Shown here: in pieces, positions 51,051 to 58,892 of the stretch | Layout: each line of letters begins with the position of its first letter | Numbering within the stretch: the first letter of the stretch is position 1 | Assembly (NCBI GenBank): GCA_046349255.1 | Contig: JAXMCR010000003.1 | Coordinates: 310,001-374,000 of the forward strand | Direction: 5' to 3' | DNA length: 64,000 nt | Origin: DAIODI01 sp046349255 | GTDB taxonomy: Bacteria > Pseudomonadota > Alphaproteobacteria > Rhizobiales > Aestuariivirgaceae | The notes under the pieces: generated by a model | The model's input: only the letters and a program-made list of their open reading frames with translations | The model's database searches: none | What the model was told of the DNA's origin: nothing | Position numbers and translations under genes: made by a program

Positions 51051-52547
51051 ATGGACCACGCCCTGCTGCTCGAGTGGATGCCGCCGCTGATGTTCGGCGG
51101 GTTGCTCCTGTTCATGCTGATCGGCTTCCCGGTGGCGTTCTCGCTTGCCGCCGTCGGACTGTTCTTCGCCGCCGTCTCGATGGAGTTCGGCTTCTTTACC
51201 TCGCACTACCTGAACGCGCTGCCGTTCCGGGTGTTCGGCATCCTCTCGAACGACCTGCTGCTCGCGATCCCGTTCTTCACCTTCATGGGCACGATCCTCG
51301 AGCGGTGCGGCCTTGCCGAGGACCTGCTCGAAGGCACGGGGCAACTGTTCGGCCCGGTGCCCGGCGGCCTCGCCTACGCGGTGATCATCGTCGGCGCGAT
51401 CCTCGGCGCGATCACCGGCACGGTCGCGGCGTCGGTCATCGCGATGGGCATCATCTCGCTGCCGATCATGATGCGCTACGGCTACGACAACCGCATCTCG
51501 ACCGGCGTGATCGCTGCATCCGGCACCATCACGCAGCTGATCCCGCCGTCGCTCGTGCTGATCGTGCTCGCCGACCAGATCGGCCGGTCGGTGGGCGACA
51601 TGTACAAGGGCGCGATCGGGCCCTCGATCCTGCAGGTGCTGCTGTTCGTCGCCTTCATCTTCCTCGTGTCGATCTTCAAGCCGTCCGCGGTGCCGCCTTT
51701 ACCGCCGGAGGCGCGTACGCAGCACGGCTGGCAGCTGATCCGGCGCGTGCTGTGGGGCATGATCCCCTCGATCGTCCTGATCTTCCTCGTGCTCGGCACG
51801 ATCTTCCTCGGGCTCGCGACGCCGACCGAAGCCGGCGCCATGGGCGTCGTCGGCGCGATGGCGCTCGCCGCGATGCACGGCCGGCTCACCTGGCCGCTGG
51901 TGCGCGAGGGCATGGCCTCCACCATGACGATCACCTCGATGGTGGTGTTCATCCTGATCGGCTCGACCGTGTTCTCGCTCGTGTTCCAAGGCGTCGACGG
52001 TTCGCGCTGGCTCGAACATCTCCTGTCGCACGTGCCGGGTGGCCCGACGGGCTTCCTGATCTTCGTCAACATCTTCATCTTCTTCCTCGCGTTCTTCCTC
52101 GATTTCTTCGAGATCGCGTTCATCATCGTGCCGCTGCTCGCGCCCGTCGCGGCGAAGCTCGGCATCGACCTCGTCTGGTTCGGGGTGCTGCTCTGCGTGA
52201 ACATGCAGACCTCGTTCATGCACCCGCCGTTCGGCTTCGCGCTGTTCTACCTGCGCGGCATCGCGCCGATGGAAGTGAAGAGCTCGGAAATCTACTACGG
52301 GGCGATCCCGTGGGTGTTCCTGCAGCTGATCCTCGTGGCGGTGGTGATCTTCTGGCCGCAGTCGGTCACCTACTGGCTCGACACCGAGCCGCAGGTCGAT
52401 CTCAACACGATCAAGATCGAGACGCCGGCGCTGCCGGGCCTGCCGGGGCAGATCGGGCTGCCGCCGCTCCAGCCGGGATCGGGCAATGCTCCGGCGATGC
52501 CGGCGCCGCCCGCGATCGACCTGTCGAAACCGCCCGAGGTGAAGTGA
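51051..52547 (+). CDS. dctM: TRAP transporter large permease (DctM)
   Basis: This 498-residue protein has about 12 membrane segments. The typical features are ILSNDLLLAIPFFTFMGTILERCG, GAIMGTxxASV-like GAITGTVAASVIAMG, and PPSLVLIVLAD near residue 163. The C-terminal 45 residues are proline-rich (for example PALPGLPGQIGLPPL) and probably cytoplasmic or periplasmic and flexible, longer than in many DctM. It works with DctQ in sodium-driven uptake of an organic acid. The binding protein must be encoded elsewhere. Confidence 0.94.
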   Translation: MDHALLLEWMPPLMFGGLLLFMLIGFPVAFSLAAVGLFFAAVSMEFGFFTSHYLNALPFRVFGILSNDLLLAIPFFTFMGTILERCGLAEDLLEGTGQLFGPVPGGLAYAVIIVGAILGAITGTVAASVIAMGIISLPIMMRYGYDNRISTGVIAASGTITQLIPPSLVLIVLADQIGRSVGDMYKGAIGPSILQVLLFVAFIFLVSIFKPSAVPPLPPEARTQHGWQLIRRVLWGMIPSIVLIFLVLGTIFLGLATPTEAGAMGVVGAMALAAMHGRLTWPLVREGMASTMTITSMVVFILIGSTVFSLVFQGVDGSRWLEHLLSHVPGGPTGFLIFVNIFIFFLAFFLDFFEIAFIIVPLLAPVAAKLGIDLVWFGVLLCVNMQTSFMHPPFGFALFYLRGIAPMEVKSSEIYYGAIPWVFLQLILVAVVIFWPQSVTYWLDTEPQVDLNTIKIETPALPGLPGQIGLPPLQPGSGNAPAMPAPPAIDLSKPPEVK

Positions 52548-52551
52548 GGCG

Positions 52552-52698
52552 CTACTTCTTCGCGCCGGGCTTGCCCGCGCCGCTGCGCGCCTTCTCGGCC
52601 TCCTGCCGCTTCTTGGAGATGCCGAGCCAGATCAGGGTGGCGAACACGCCGGCCGCCATCGTGTAGACGAAGGCGTCCATGAGGACGACGGAATTCAT
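52552..52698 (-). CDS. 48-residue single-pass membrane protein
   Basis: The product starts MNSVVLMDAFVYTMAAGVFA, with one membrane helix at about residues 7-26, and ends in a basic, glycine- and lysine-rich tail (GISKKRQEAEKARSG). I recognise no family. The ribosome-binding site is weak (GGAG at 14 bases). It is convergent with dctM, 4 bases from its stop, and divergent from the glutathione peroxidase gene. The clean hydrophobic/basic pattern supports it as a real gene. Confidence 0.5.
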   Translation of the reverse strand: MNSVVLMDAFVYTMAAGVFATLIWLGISKKRQEAEKARSGAGKPGAKK

Positions 52699-52801
52699 GG
52701 CGCTTTTCAGGCTCCGTAAGGAGGGTTGCTGCCGGAAGGTGCGGCACCTTAGACAATGTCGGCCGGCTGATCCAGTCGGGCTCGCGAGCCGTTGAAGGGG
52801 C

Positions 52802-53389
52802 ATGATGACACGTCGCACAGTCTTCGGAGCTCTCATCGCCGCGGCCGCTTCGCCGTTCGTGCGCCACGATCCCGCCAGGGCCGCCGCTGCGGCGGCGACT
52901 TCCGATGCTTACGCCTTCACCTTCGAGGGTTTCGACGGCAAGCCGCTGCCGCTCGCCGCCTACCGCGGCAAGGTGCTCCTCGTCGTCAACACCGCAACCG
53001 AGTGCGGCTTCACCCCGCAGCTCGAGGGCCTCGAGGCGCTCTGGACGAAGTGGGAGAAGGCCGGCCTCGTGGTCGTCGGCGTACCGTCGAACGACTTCGG
53101 TGGGCAGGAGCCCCGCAAGGGCGCCGAGATCGCCGAGTACTGCAAGATGAACTATGGCGTGACGTTCCCGCTCGCCGATCGCACGCCGGTCTCGGGCAAG
53201 GATGCGCACCCGTTCTACAAGTGGGCCTACGCCGTCACCGGATCTGCCCCGATGTGGAATTTTCACAAGTATCTCGTCGGGCGCGACGGCCACCTCATCG
53301 CGGCGTACGGCTCCATGACGACGCCGAACTCGACGAAGCTCACGAGCGCCATCGAAGCCGCGCTCGCGACGAGCGTGCCGACGCAGTAA
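52802..53389 (+). CDS. Glutathione peroxidase with Tat-like signal
   Basis: This 195-residue peroxidase reduces hydrogen or lipid peroxides using a thiol. The catalytic motif NTATECGFTPQLEGLE has Cys in place of selenocysteine, PSNDFGGQEP carries the conserved Gln, and WNFHKYLVGRDG the Trp. It begins MMTRRTVFGALIAAAASPFV, an RR pair plus hydrophobic segment, so it is probably exported by the Tat system; most GPx of this type are cytoplasmic. It is divergent from the 48-residue gene and convergent with sco1. Confidence 0.9.
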   Translation: MMTRRTVFGALIAAAASPFVRHDPARAAAAAATSDAYAFTFEGFDGKPLPLAAYRGKVLLVVNTATECGFTPQLEGLEALWTKWEKAGLVVVGVPSNDFGGQEPRKGAEIAEYCKMNYGVTFPLADRTPVSGKDAHPFYKWAYAVTGSAPMWNFHKYLVGRDGHLIAAYGSMTTPNSTKLTSAIEAALATSVPTQ

Positions 53390-53396
53390 CGCGCGC

Positions 53397-54014
53397 TCAG
53401 TTCGAGAGCCAGCCGGTCTTCTGCGCAGCCAGCCGCTCGAGCTTGCCCTTCATCGTGGCTGCATCCTCGCCGTTGGCGAGCGTTCCGAAGAAGTCGCCGT
53501 TCTTGTCCATGAGGTAGACGAGCGCCGTGTGATCCATGGTGTAGGATCCGTCGGACGTCGGCACCTTGCGGTAGAACACGCGGAACGTCTTGGTGATCGC
53601 GGCGAGCTCCTCGGCATTCGCGGGCCGTAACGCAACCACGCGGTTGTCGAAGCTCGCCATGTAGTCCTTGAGCGCTTGCGCCGTGTCACGGTCGGGGTCG
53701 ACGGTGACGAAAAAGGCCGGGATATCTTTGGCTACCTCGCCCATGTCCTTCAGGGCCGAGGTGAGGGCGTAGAGGGTGGTCGGGCAGACCTCGGGACAGT
53801 GCGTGAAGCCGAAGAAGATCACGTACGGCTTGCCCTTCAGGCTCTCGCTGTCGACCACCGCGCCGGATGCCGAAGCGAGCTTGAACGGCCCGCCGATCAG
53901 CGCCTTGCCCTGCGTCGTCACGCCGGGCGCGCTCGTCAGGAACCAAAGGTAGCCGATCGCGCCCGCGAGCACTAACGCGAGGGCGGACAGGGCGAGGAGG
54001 AGGCGTCGCGACAT
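53397..54014 (-). CDS. Sco1/SenC copper chaperone
   Basis: This 205-residue protein is a membrane-anchored thioredoxin-fold copper chaperone for cytochrome oxidase CuA assembly. It has an N-terminal anchor (LLLALSALALVLAGAIGYLW), the copper-binding GFTHCPEVCPTTL (CxxxC) near residue 70, and the later conserved His in MDHTALVYLMD near residue 160. Length is normal. It is the last gene of a leftward set with PCu(A)C and a DUF2946-like protein, with a 54-base gap. Confidence 0.95.
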   Translation of the reverse strand: MSRRLLLALSALALVLAGAIGYLWFLTSAPGVTTQGKALIGGPFKLASASGAVVDSESLKGKPYVIFFGFTHCPEVCPTTLYALTSALKDMGEVAKDIPAFFVTVDPDRDTAQALKDYMASFDNRVVALRPANAEELAAITKTFRVFYRKVPTSDGSYTMDHTALVYLMDKNGDFFGTLANGEDAATMKGKLERLAAQKTGWLSN

Positions 54015-54068
54015 CTGTTCATCCGAAGGTTGGCGGGGGCCGGATGCAAACGTCCGGCCGCCTGCTCG

Positions 54069-54605
54069 TTACTGCATCGCGCCGTGCGACGGCTCGTCCT
54101 TGCCCATCTCCTGGACCTCGAACTCGATGTCCACGGTGCCGGCCTTCTCGAAGGTCAGGGTGCCCTTGAACACGCTGCCCGGCATCGGCTGATCCTTCAG
54201 GCCCATCAGCATCAGGTGGAGATGCTTCGGCTTGAATTCCACCGTCTTGCCGGGAAGGATTTCGACGCCCTTCGGCAACTCCACCATCTCCATCACGTCG
54301 CCGTTCATCGTCATGTCGTGGATCTGCACGCTCGTGGCGATCTCCGCCGTGGCCGAGACGAGGCGATCGGGTTCCTTGCCCTTGTTGATGATCTTCAAAA
54401 AGCCGCCGGCGACCTGCGCGTTCGCCGGCGTCTGCCGGACCCATGGATGGACGATGAGCAGGTCTTTGAACTTGATCTCATGGGCTTGCGCCGGGCTGAG
54501 CGCGACCGCCGGGGCAAGTCCGGCGGCCAAGGCTGCCTTGAGGCCGAGGGTCAGCGCCCTGCGGCGCGTCAGTTGCGTAAACGGATAGGTCGTCATCTGC
54601 GTCAC
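54069..54605 (-). CDS. PCu(A)C copper chaperone
   Basis: This 178-residue periplasmic protein delivers Cu(I) to the CuA site of cytochrome oxidase with Sco1. LTRRRALTLGLKAALAAGLA is a Tat-type signal. The copper motif HxnMx21-22HxM is visible as IHDMTMNGDVMEM followed by KPKHLHLMLMGL. The mature domain starts with EIKFKDLLIVHPWVRQTP. It lies 54 bases upstream of sco1 on the same strand and 66 bases after a DUF2946-like gene, consistent with one operon. Confidence 0.93.
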   Translation of the reverse strand: MTQMTTYPFTQLTRRRALTLGLKAALAAGLAPAVALSPAQAHEIKFKDLLIVHPWVRQTPANAQVAGGFLKIINKGKEPDRLVSATAEIATSVQIHDMTMNGDVMEMVELPKGVEILPGKTVEFKPKHLHLMLMGLKDQPMPGSVFKGTLTFEKAGTVDIEFEVQEMGKDEPSHGAMQ

Positions 54606-54671
54606 TCCGCATTGTCGAAGGAACGGCCGCCGGATTTTTGGCTGCGGCCTCGTGAATCGCTTTTCGTCGTG

Positions 54672-55079
54672 TCAGGCCCGGGGCGGAGGCGCACGCATCG
54701 CGATGTCGGAAACGGGGCGAACCCTCGACGCAGTGGCGGCGGCTTCGGGTTTCGGGGAAACGACGCCGCGCATCGACGCGGAAAGGCCAATCGGGGCGAT
54801 TGGCTTGGGCGGCAGTGCTGCGCCCCCGAAGGGGCATCCCATCAGGCATTGGACGCATTGGGTGTCGTGCTGGCGCCCCGCGGGGGTCGGCGTCTGGGAA
54901 GAGGGCCGGGTTGTCGCGGTCGCACAGATGACGCCGGCCCGCACCGCCGCCTCGAAGGCGGCATCCTCGGCCTCAGCCGGGGGAATGCACGCGGCGACAA
55001 GCGGCACGACCAGCGCAAGAATTGCCAGCATCGCCGGAAGGCGGCTGGCGCGTCGGAGGGCGTCGAGGAGTCGCGGCAT
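54672..55079 (-). CDS. DUF2946-like Cys-rich membrane protein
   Basis: The 135-residue product starts MPRLLDALRRASRLPAMLAI, a membrane or signal segment, and later has GRQHDTQCVQCLMGCPF, a His/Cys cluster typical of DUF2946 proteins, which often accompany copper genes. The region between is low in structure and rich in Pro and Ala. It is the first gene of the leftward copper set (then PCu(A)C and Sco1). A role in metal sensing or binding is inferred from context only. Confidence 0.7.
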   Translation of the reverse strand: MPRLLDALRRASRLPAMLAILALVVPLVAACIPPAEAEDAAFEAAVRAGVICATATTRPSSQTPTPAGRQHDTQCVQCLMGCPFGGAALPPKPIAPIGLSASMRGVVSPKPEAAATASRVRPVSDIAMRAPPPRA

Positions 55080-55200
55080 TGTGGTCGAACCATCGGCGAG
55101 GCGCGCGCGCACGTCAATTGCGGCGGATGGTCGTGGTCGTTGCCCGGCGCCGGCTATGGCGGCGGAGTGCGTTCTGCGCTACACCCTGCGCGCCTGGCGG

Positions 55201-55277
55201 CCGGCTCCGTAGCTCAATTGGATAGAGCAGCAGCCTTCGAAGCTGATGGTTGGGGGTTCAAGTCCTCCCGGGGCCAC
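55201..55277 (+). tRNA. tRNA-Arg (anticodon TCG)
   Basis: A 77-base cloverleaf: acceptor GGCTCCG pairs with CGGGGCC (one T-G), the anticodon loop is CTTCGAA with anticodon TCG, the T-loop is TTCAAGT, and the 3' end is ACCA. The top pair of the anticodon stem is G-A and the T-stem has one G-T, so it is less stable than the related tRNA-Arg at 47534, which it resembles closely elsewhere. Confidence 0.88.
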
Positions 55278-55298
55278 CACTTGCCGGGTGCTCTCCTC

Positions 55299-55484
55299 TC
55301 AGATGATGTGCGCCCCGCCCGGTGCGTGCGGCTTGAGCGAAGTGGCGAGCACGGACAGTGTGCCGGAAATCGCGTCCGCCGGGATTGCCGCAAGGGCCAC
55401 GAGCCCGATGAACGAAACGACGGACGCATACTCGATCGTGGTAACGCCGCTGTCGCAGGACAGGAAGGAAGCGAACTTGGCCAT
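55299..55484 (-). CDS. Flp-family type IVb pilin
   Basis: This 61-residue prepilin starts MAKFASFLSCDSGVTTIEYASVV; the GxxxIEY-type motif after a short leader is the prepilin-peptidase site of Flp/Tad pilins, followed by one hydrophobic helix (SFIGLVALAAIPADAI). No tad or cpa genes are nearby, so it is an orphan. Its leader forms a 10-base-pair hairpin that covers the ribosome-binding site (listed separately). Confidence 0.85.
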   Translation of the reverse strand: MAKFASFLSCDSGVTTIEYASVVSFIGLVALAAIPADAISGTLSVLATSLKPHAPGGAHII

Positions 55485-55800
55485 CGCGCTTGTTCCTCAG
55501 ATTGGATGGTGGATCAAAGCCAAGCCGCTTGTATGAGGAACAAATTTGCTGGAACAGAATCCAAAAGGGAAAAGAAATACGATTCAAATCGCTGGACATT
55601 AACGTTCAGCGCTTCAAGTTTTACACGATTTACAGAGAGTTTGCCGCAGAAAATCTGGAAAACGCCGCTAGTCAGATCCGTGTAGACGTGTGAATTTGCG
55701 CCCGAATGGACTTTTGCTGCTCAGGGGCAGGCGGTTGCGGATCACGCCGGCTCCGATTCATTTCAAATAGGCTGAATTAAAGCTTTAAACGACCGCAGAC
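55485..55800. other. Upstream region of the Flp pilin gene
   Basis: No gene is supported in this region. It contains the pilin leader hairpin at 55490-55543 and, further upstream, an AT-rich stretch (about 55555-55800) that probably holds the pilin promoter. Confidence 0.55.
55490..55543 (-). promoter_or_regulatory. Leader hairpin that pairs with the Flp ribosome-binding site
   Basis: TTGTTCCTCA (55490-55499) and TGAGGAACAA (55534-55543) are a perfect 10-base inverted repeat with a 34-base loop. On the minus-strand mRNA the downstream arm contains GAGGA, 9 bases before the pilin ATG at 55484. Pairing would hide the ribosome-binding site; breaking it would allow translation. Confidence 0.6.
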
Positions 55801-56043
55801 TCACCAGTCGTTGTTGTTCAGGCAGTCGTAGTACTTCTTCCACCAGGCATTCGATTGCGCGCGGAGCTGCTTCTCCTTGGCGCCGGTCGACTGGTTCGCC
55901 TGCCGGCCGATATTCATCGCCTGCTGCTTGTACCAGGAACACTGCGGGTTCAGCTGGTGCAGAAACGCACCTGCATCACCAGCCGACACGGTTGCGCCCG
56001 CAAGCGCCAATCCGGTGACCGCCACCAATCTGCGCCACGTCAT
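55801..56043 (-). CDS. Small secreted two-Cys protein
   Basis: The 80-residue precursor has a signal peptide (MTWRRLVAVTGLALAGATVS, cleavage near AGA-FL) and a short mature part with two cysteines (NPQCSWYK and YYDCLNN) about 37 residues apart, which could form a disulfide. It also has many Asn, Gln and Lys. I recognise no family. The ATG at 56043 was chosen because the upstream in-frame start has no signal sequence. A periplasmic location is inferred. Confidence 0.6.
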   Translation of the reverse strand: MTWRRLVAVTGLALAGATVSAGDAGAFLHQLNPQCSWYKQQAMNIGRQANQSTGAKEKQLRAQSNAWWKKYYDCLNNNDW

Positions 56044-56111
56044 CGATTCATCCTCGCGCGAAGAATCCTTGCGCAGAATGGAGTGGAACAGACGCATACG
56101 GCAAGGCCAGT

Positions 56112-56261
56112 TCAGTGCGACTGTTTTACCGGCTCGAAGCTGTTGCACGTGGCGAGCACGAGGTCGCCGAGGACCGGATCGTCGACGTGGCGCAACGCCT
56201 CCTCGCGGGAGTCGAATACGCCGACCATCTCGTATTGACGGGTGAAAAGAATGTACATCAT
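56112..56261 (-). CDS. 49-residue hypothetical protein
   Basis: This short ORF encodes MMYILFTRQYEMVGVFDSRE and continues to a C-terminal SFEPVKQSH. It looks like a small soluble alpha/beta protein. The ribosome-binding site AGGTAGGAG lies 4 bases before the first ATG and 7 before the second, which strongly supports translation. No family is recognised. It precedes the small secreted-protein gene on the same strand. Confidence 0.55.
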   Translation of the reverse strand: MMYILFTRQYEMVGVFDSREEALRHVDDPVLGDLVLATCNSFEPVKQSH

Positions 56262-56456
56262 GGGCTCCTACCTGAACGTCTCGATGAAACCGTTCTAGAG
56301 CCCGGAAGTGGATGGCGGCTTAGGGAGGCAATTACACTTTTTACGATTGATCGCGATTCAGGCGCATCTTTTGATATATGTACAAATGTTTGTACGATTG
56401 AACAAATTAAAAGTGTCTACCGACGATTGCGTCACCCCTCCGGCGGGGCTTCGATC

Positions 56457-57548
56457 TCAGAAGTGGAACCAGGCCCCGATCTGCGTGCGCAGCTCTTCGC
56501 TGTTTCGGTCATTGCCGACAGGCTGCTGGTCGTAGGACTTCTCACCCCACATCACCTGCCAGCCGAGCCGCATCTGGTTGAGCGGCTGCCAGTAGACGTT
56601 CGCTTGGGCCGTCACCGCGCTGGAAGCGGGATCCGCCATGTTCGACACATCGCCCAGCGCCTGCTGGTACATCACGCCCATGTTCGCACCAACGGTCTGC
56701 GACAGGTCGAACGACAGGCCAGCGTTCGCGCCCCACTGGGGCACCGCCTTGCCGTCCATCGTCGTGCCGTGCAGGCCCATCGATCCCATGTCGCCGGCCG
56801 TCGGACCTTGGCCGTAGACCGCGCCCACGTTGAAGCGCGCCACGTCAGCGAGGTTGATGTTCGCACCGGCGCCGACCTGCCAGCCGGCATCGGCTCCTCC
56901 GTTCTGAAGGTTCGAAAACGCAGGATCGACCCGGTTCGCCGAGCCGCCAATGGAGAGCTGGTGCCCCCCTTCGAGATCGTATCCGAGGATGGCGGAGAGT
57001 GATTGCCGCGTCGTGTTTTCGTCCACCAGTCCCGAGCTGCTGGACAGTGCCCACGAAAATGCGCCGTCGCGCCAGGACGCGGCTGAGGTACCGCCCGAAA
57101 CGGGAGCAGGCTGGGCCTGGAACGCCGGCCCGAGCGTCCGTTGCCGGATGGCCGCAGTGATCTGGTCGCCGAGGGTTACCGCCGTCATGTTCGATCCGAA
57201 CGACCACGACGATGGCAGCGGCCGGTTGGGATGCGGCTCGACCGCCGCTGCGGCGGCACCGGCCGCGAGCGGGTCGACATATCCCGCGACCGTGTCGTCC
57301 GTCACCGGAACGGGCAGGTCGGCAGCAGGGGTGTATGTGTAGGAAAGGGCTGGCTGCTGCCGCTTGTCCGGCGCAGCCGGCTTTACCGCCTTGCCGGCAT
57401 CGATCGGCGGGAAGGCCAGAAAGCCGACATCCCCATAAAGGAGCGGCGTTGCACTTGCCGCCTGGCCCGCGACCGGCCAAAGCGCCATCACCGCGAGACC
57501 GGCGACGGCCGCGGCCAAACGATTGGGCGATGGGCGACCCTTGCGCAT
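56457..57548 (-). CDS. Putative outer-membrane beta-barrel protein
   Basis: The 363-residue precursor begins MRKGRPSPNRLAAAVAGLAV with a signal peptide ending near QA-AS. Residues about 60-130 are Pro/Ala-rich and probably a linker. The C-terminal half has alternating polar and hydrophobic strands with Gly and Asn turns (for example LSIGGSANRVDPAF) and ends IGAWFHF, a C-terminal Phe as in many outer-membrane proteins. GAGAGG precedes the ATG at 57548. The exact family is unknown. Confidence 0.72.
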   Translation of the reverse strand: MRKGRPSPNRLAAAVAGLAVMALWPVAGQAASATPLLYGDVGFLAFPPIDAGKAVKPAAPDKRQQPALSYTYTPAADLPVPVTDDTVAGYVDPLAAGAAAAAVEPHPNRPLPSSWSFGSNMTAVTLGDQITAAIRQRTLGPAFQAQPAPVSGGTSAASWRDGAFSWALSSSSGLVDENTTRQSLSAILGYDLEGGHQLSIGGSANRVDPAFSNLQNGGADAGWQVGAGANINLADVARFNVGAVYGQGPTAGDMGSMGLHGTTMDGKAVPQWGANAGLSFDLSQTVGANMGVMYQQALGDVSNMADPASSAVTAQANVYWQPLNQMRLGWQVMWGEKSYDQQPVGNDRNSEELRTQIGAWFHF

Positions 57549-57708
57549 CGAACCTCTCAAGCCCCTGTGCATCCTTGCATGAAGGACTGCCGGGCGCGAA
57601 CCATCAGAGCGAGTATAGTTGCCTATCCCGCAGCACGGAACGTGCCATCGGCTTAAATGTTCGTCATGTCGCCGGCATACAAGGGAGTGTATCGGGCGCT
57701 CAGGGCCG

Positions 57709-58209
57709 TCAGCCCTTGAAGTTCATCCGCCCCCGGCAGCTCACGTACCATTCGCGGCGCGGTCCGACGTCGATGTGGACGATCGAGTTGCGGCAGTAGG
57801 AGCCGACGCCGCCGCGTCCCGGCAGCCCGCGCGCCACGGCAAGCAGCGCACGTTCGGAAACCCCCTCGATGCGGATGTCGGCAGCCATGCAGCTCAAGTG
57901 GAGCGAGTCGTGAGCGCCCCCGGCGCGGCGGTTGGCCGTGCGCGACCGGCAGCCGGACGTGATGGTCACCGGCTTGCCGAAGCGCGACGTCACCATCCCG
58001 AGGAGGTTCCGCAGGCGCGGGTTGAGGCCCGCCGAGCGCGCCGCGGTGATGGCGAGCGCGTTGCTGGTGTTGGTGTGTGTCGAGGAGGTGATGCGGTCGT
58101 GGAAGTGGACGCGCTTCGAACTCTTGGCCTCGGCCAGCGTTCCGCCGGCGGTGAGGGCGGCGAGCGCCAGGGTGAGAGCCGCGGCGCGGCCGAGCGAGAA
58201 GATCCCCAT
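57709..58209 (-). CDS. M15-family peptidase-like protein (DUF882-like)
   Basis: The 166-residue precursor has a signal peptide (MGIFSLGRAAALTLALAALT) and a C-terminal peptidase M15A-like domain. GKPVTITSGCRSRTANRRAG and DSLHLSCMAADIRIEGV carry the SxHxxxxAxD zinc-binding motif, and NSIVHIDVG the second His. It would cut or bind D-Ala-containing peptidoglycan in the periplasm; DUF882 proteins are common in Rhizobiales. The length is short but the motifs are intact. Confidence 0.88.
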   Translation of the reverse strand: MGIFSLGRAAALTLALAALTAGGTLAEAKSSKRVHFHDRITSSTHTNTSNALAITAARSAGLNPRLRNLLGMVTSRFGKPVTITSGCRSRTANRRAGGAHDSLHLSCMAADIRIEGVSERALLAVARGLPGRGGVGSYCRNSIVHIDVGPRREWYVSCRGRMNFKG

Positions 58210-58362
58210 GCGGACTGTTCCCCTTGCAGTTCCTGTCGGGGATGCAGTCTCGGGATGCGGAAGGCCTCAATGAGGGAGCTTTTGGGCAATCCTTGTCAAT
58301 TTGACCTAACGTCAAATCACAACTTAAATCTCGGAATTACGATATCTTAACCATAAAATGTT

Positions 58363-58872
58363 TCACTTTGTGACGAAATCGGAGCACCTCGGGGCAGGGG
58401 AATTGCCCCACGGCATGATCGCCACGCTGCTGGTCGAGTTCTGCGGGCTTCCGGAAATCAGCTTGTCCGAATAAGCGAGGTACACCAATACGTTGCGCTT
58501 GGCATCGCAGCCGCGCACCAGATTGAGGTGCTTGAAGAACAGCGACCGGCGCATGCGGTACATGGCCTCGCCCTGGGCGAACTTGTCCTTGATGGTCACG
58601 GGTCCCGTCTGGACGCACTGGATCGACACTTCCGAGCGTTCCTCGGCAAAGCCCGCCCAGCCCTTCCAGCCGCCGACTTCGGGGATGGTGAAGTAGCAGG
58701 TGACGCCTTCCACCAGCGGATCGTCGAGCGCGTAGGTCGCGAGTTTCGAGTCGGGGGACAGCAGGCGGAACTCTGTCGCCTTCTTGAAGATCAGTTCCGG
58801 ATCATCCTCAGCATGCGCCGGCAGGGCGAGCGCAACGAGCGCGAGGAGTGAGGCAAGCAGGCGCAAGGACAT
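58363..58872 (-). CDS. creA: CreA-family protein
   Basis: The 169-residue precursor has a signal peptide (MSLRLLASLLALVALALPAHA) and the CreA domain: KLATYALDDPLVEGVTCYF near residue 43, VSIQCVQTGPVTI near 83, and the conserved LVRGCDAKRNVLVYLAYSDKL near 117. CreA is a small exported protein of unknown function first named in the E. coli creABCD operon, but other cre genes are absent here. It follows metC on the same strand with 20 bases between them. Confidence 0.92.
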   Translation of the reverse strand: MSLRLLASLLALVALALPAHAEDDPELIFKKATEFRLLSPDSKLATYALDDPLVEGVTCYFTIPEVGGWKGWAGFAEERSEVSIQCVQTGPVTIKDKFAQGEAMYRMRRSLFFKHLNLVRGCDAKRNVLVYLAYSDKLISGSPQNSTSSVAIMPWGNSPAPRCSDFVTK

Positions 58873-58892
58873 CGACGACTCCCGGCAGGAGG

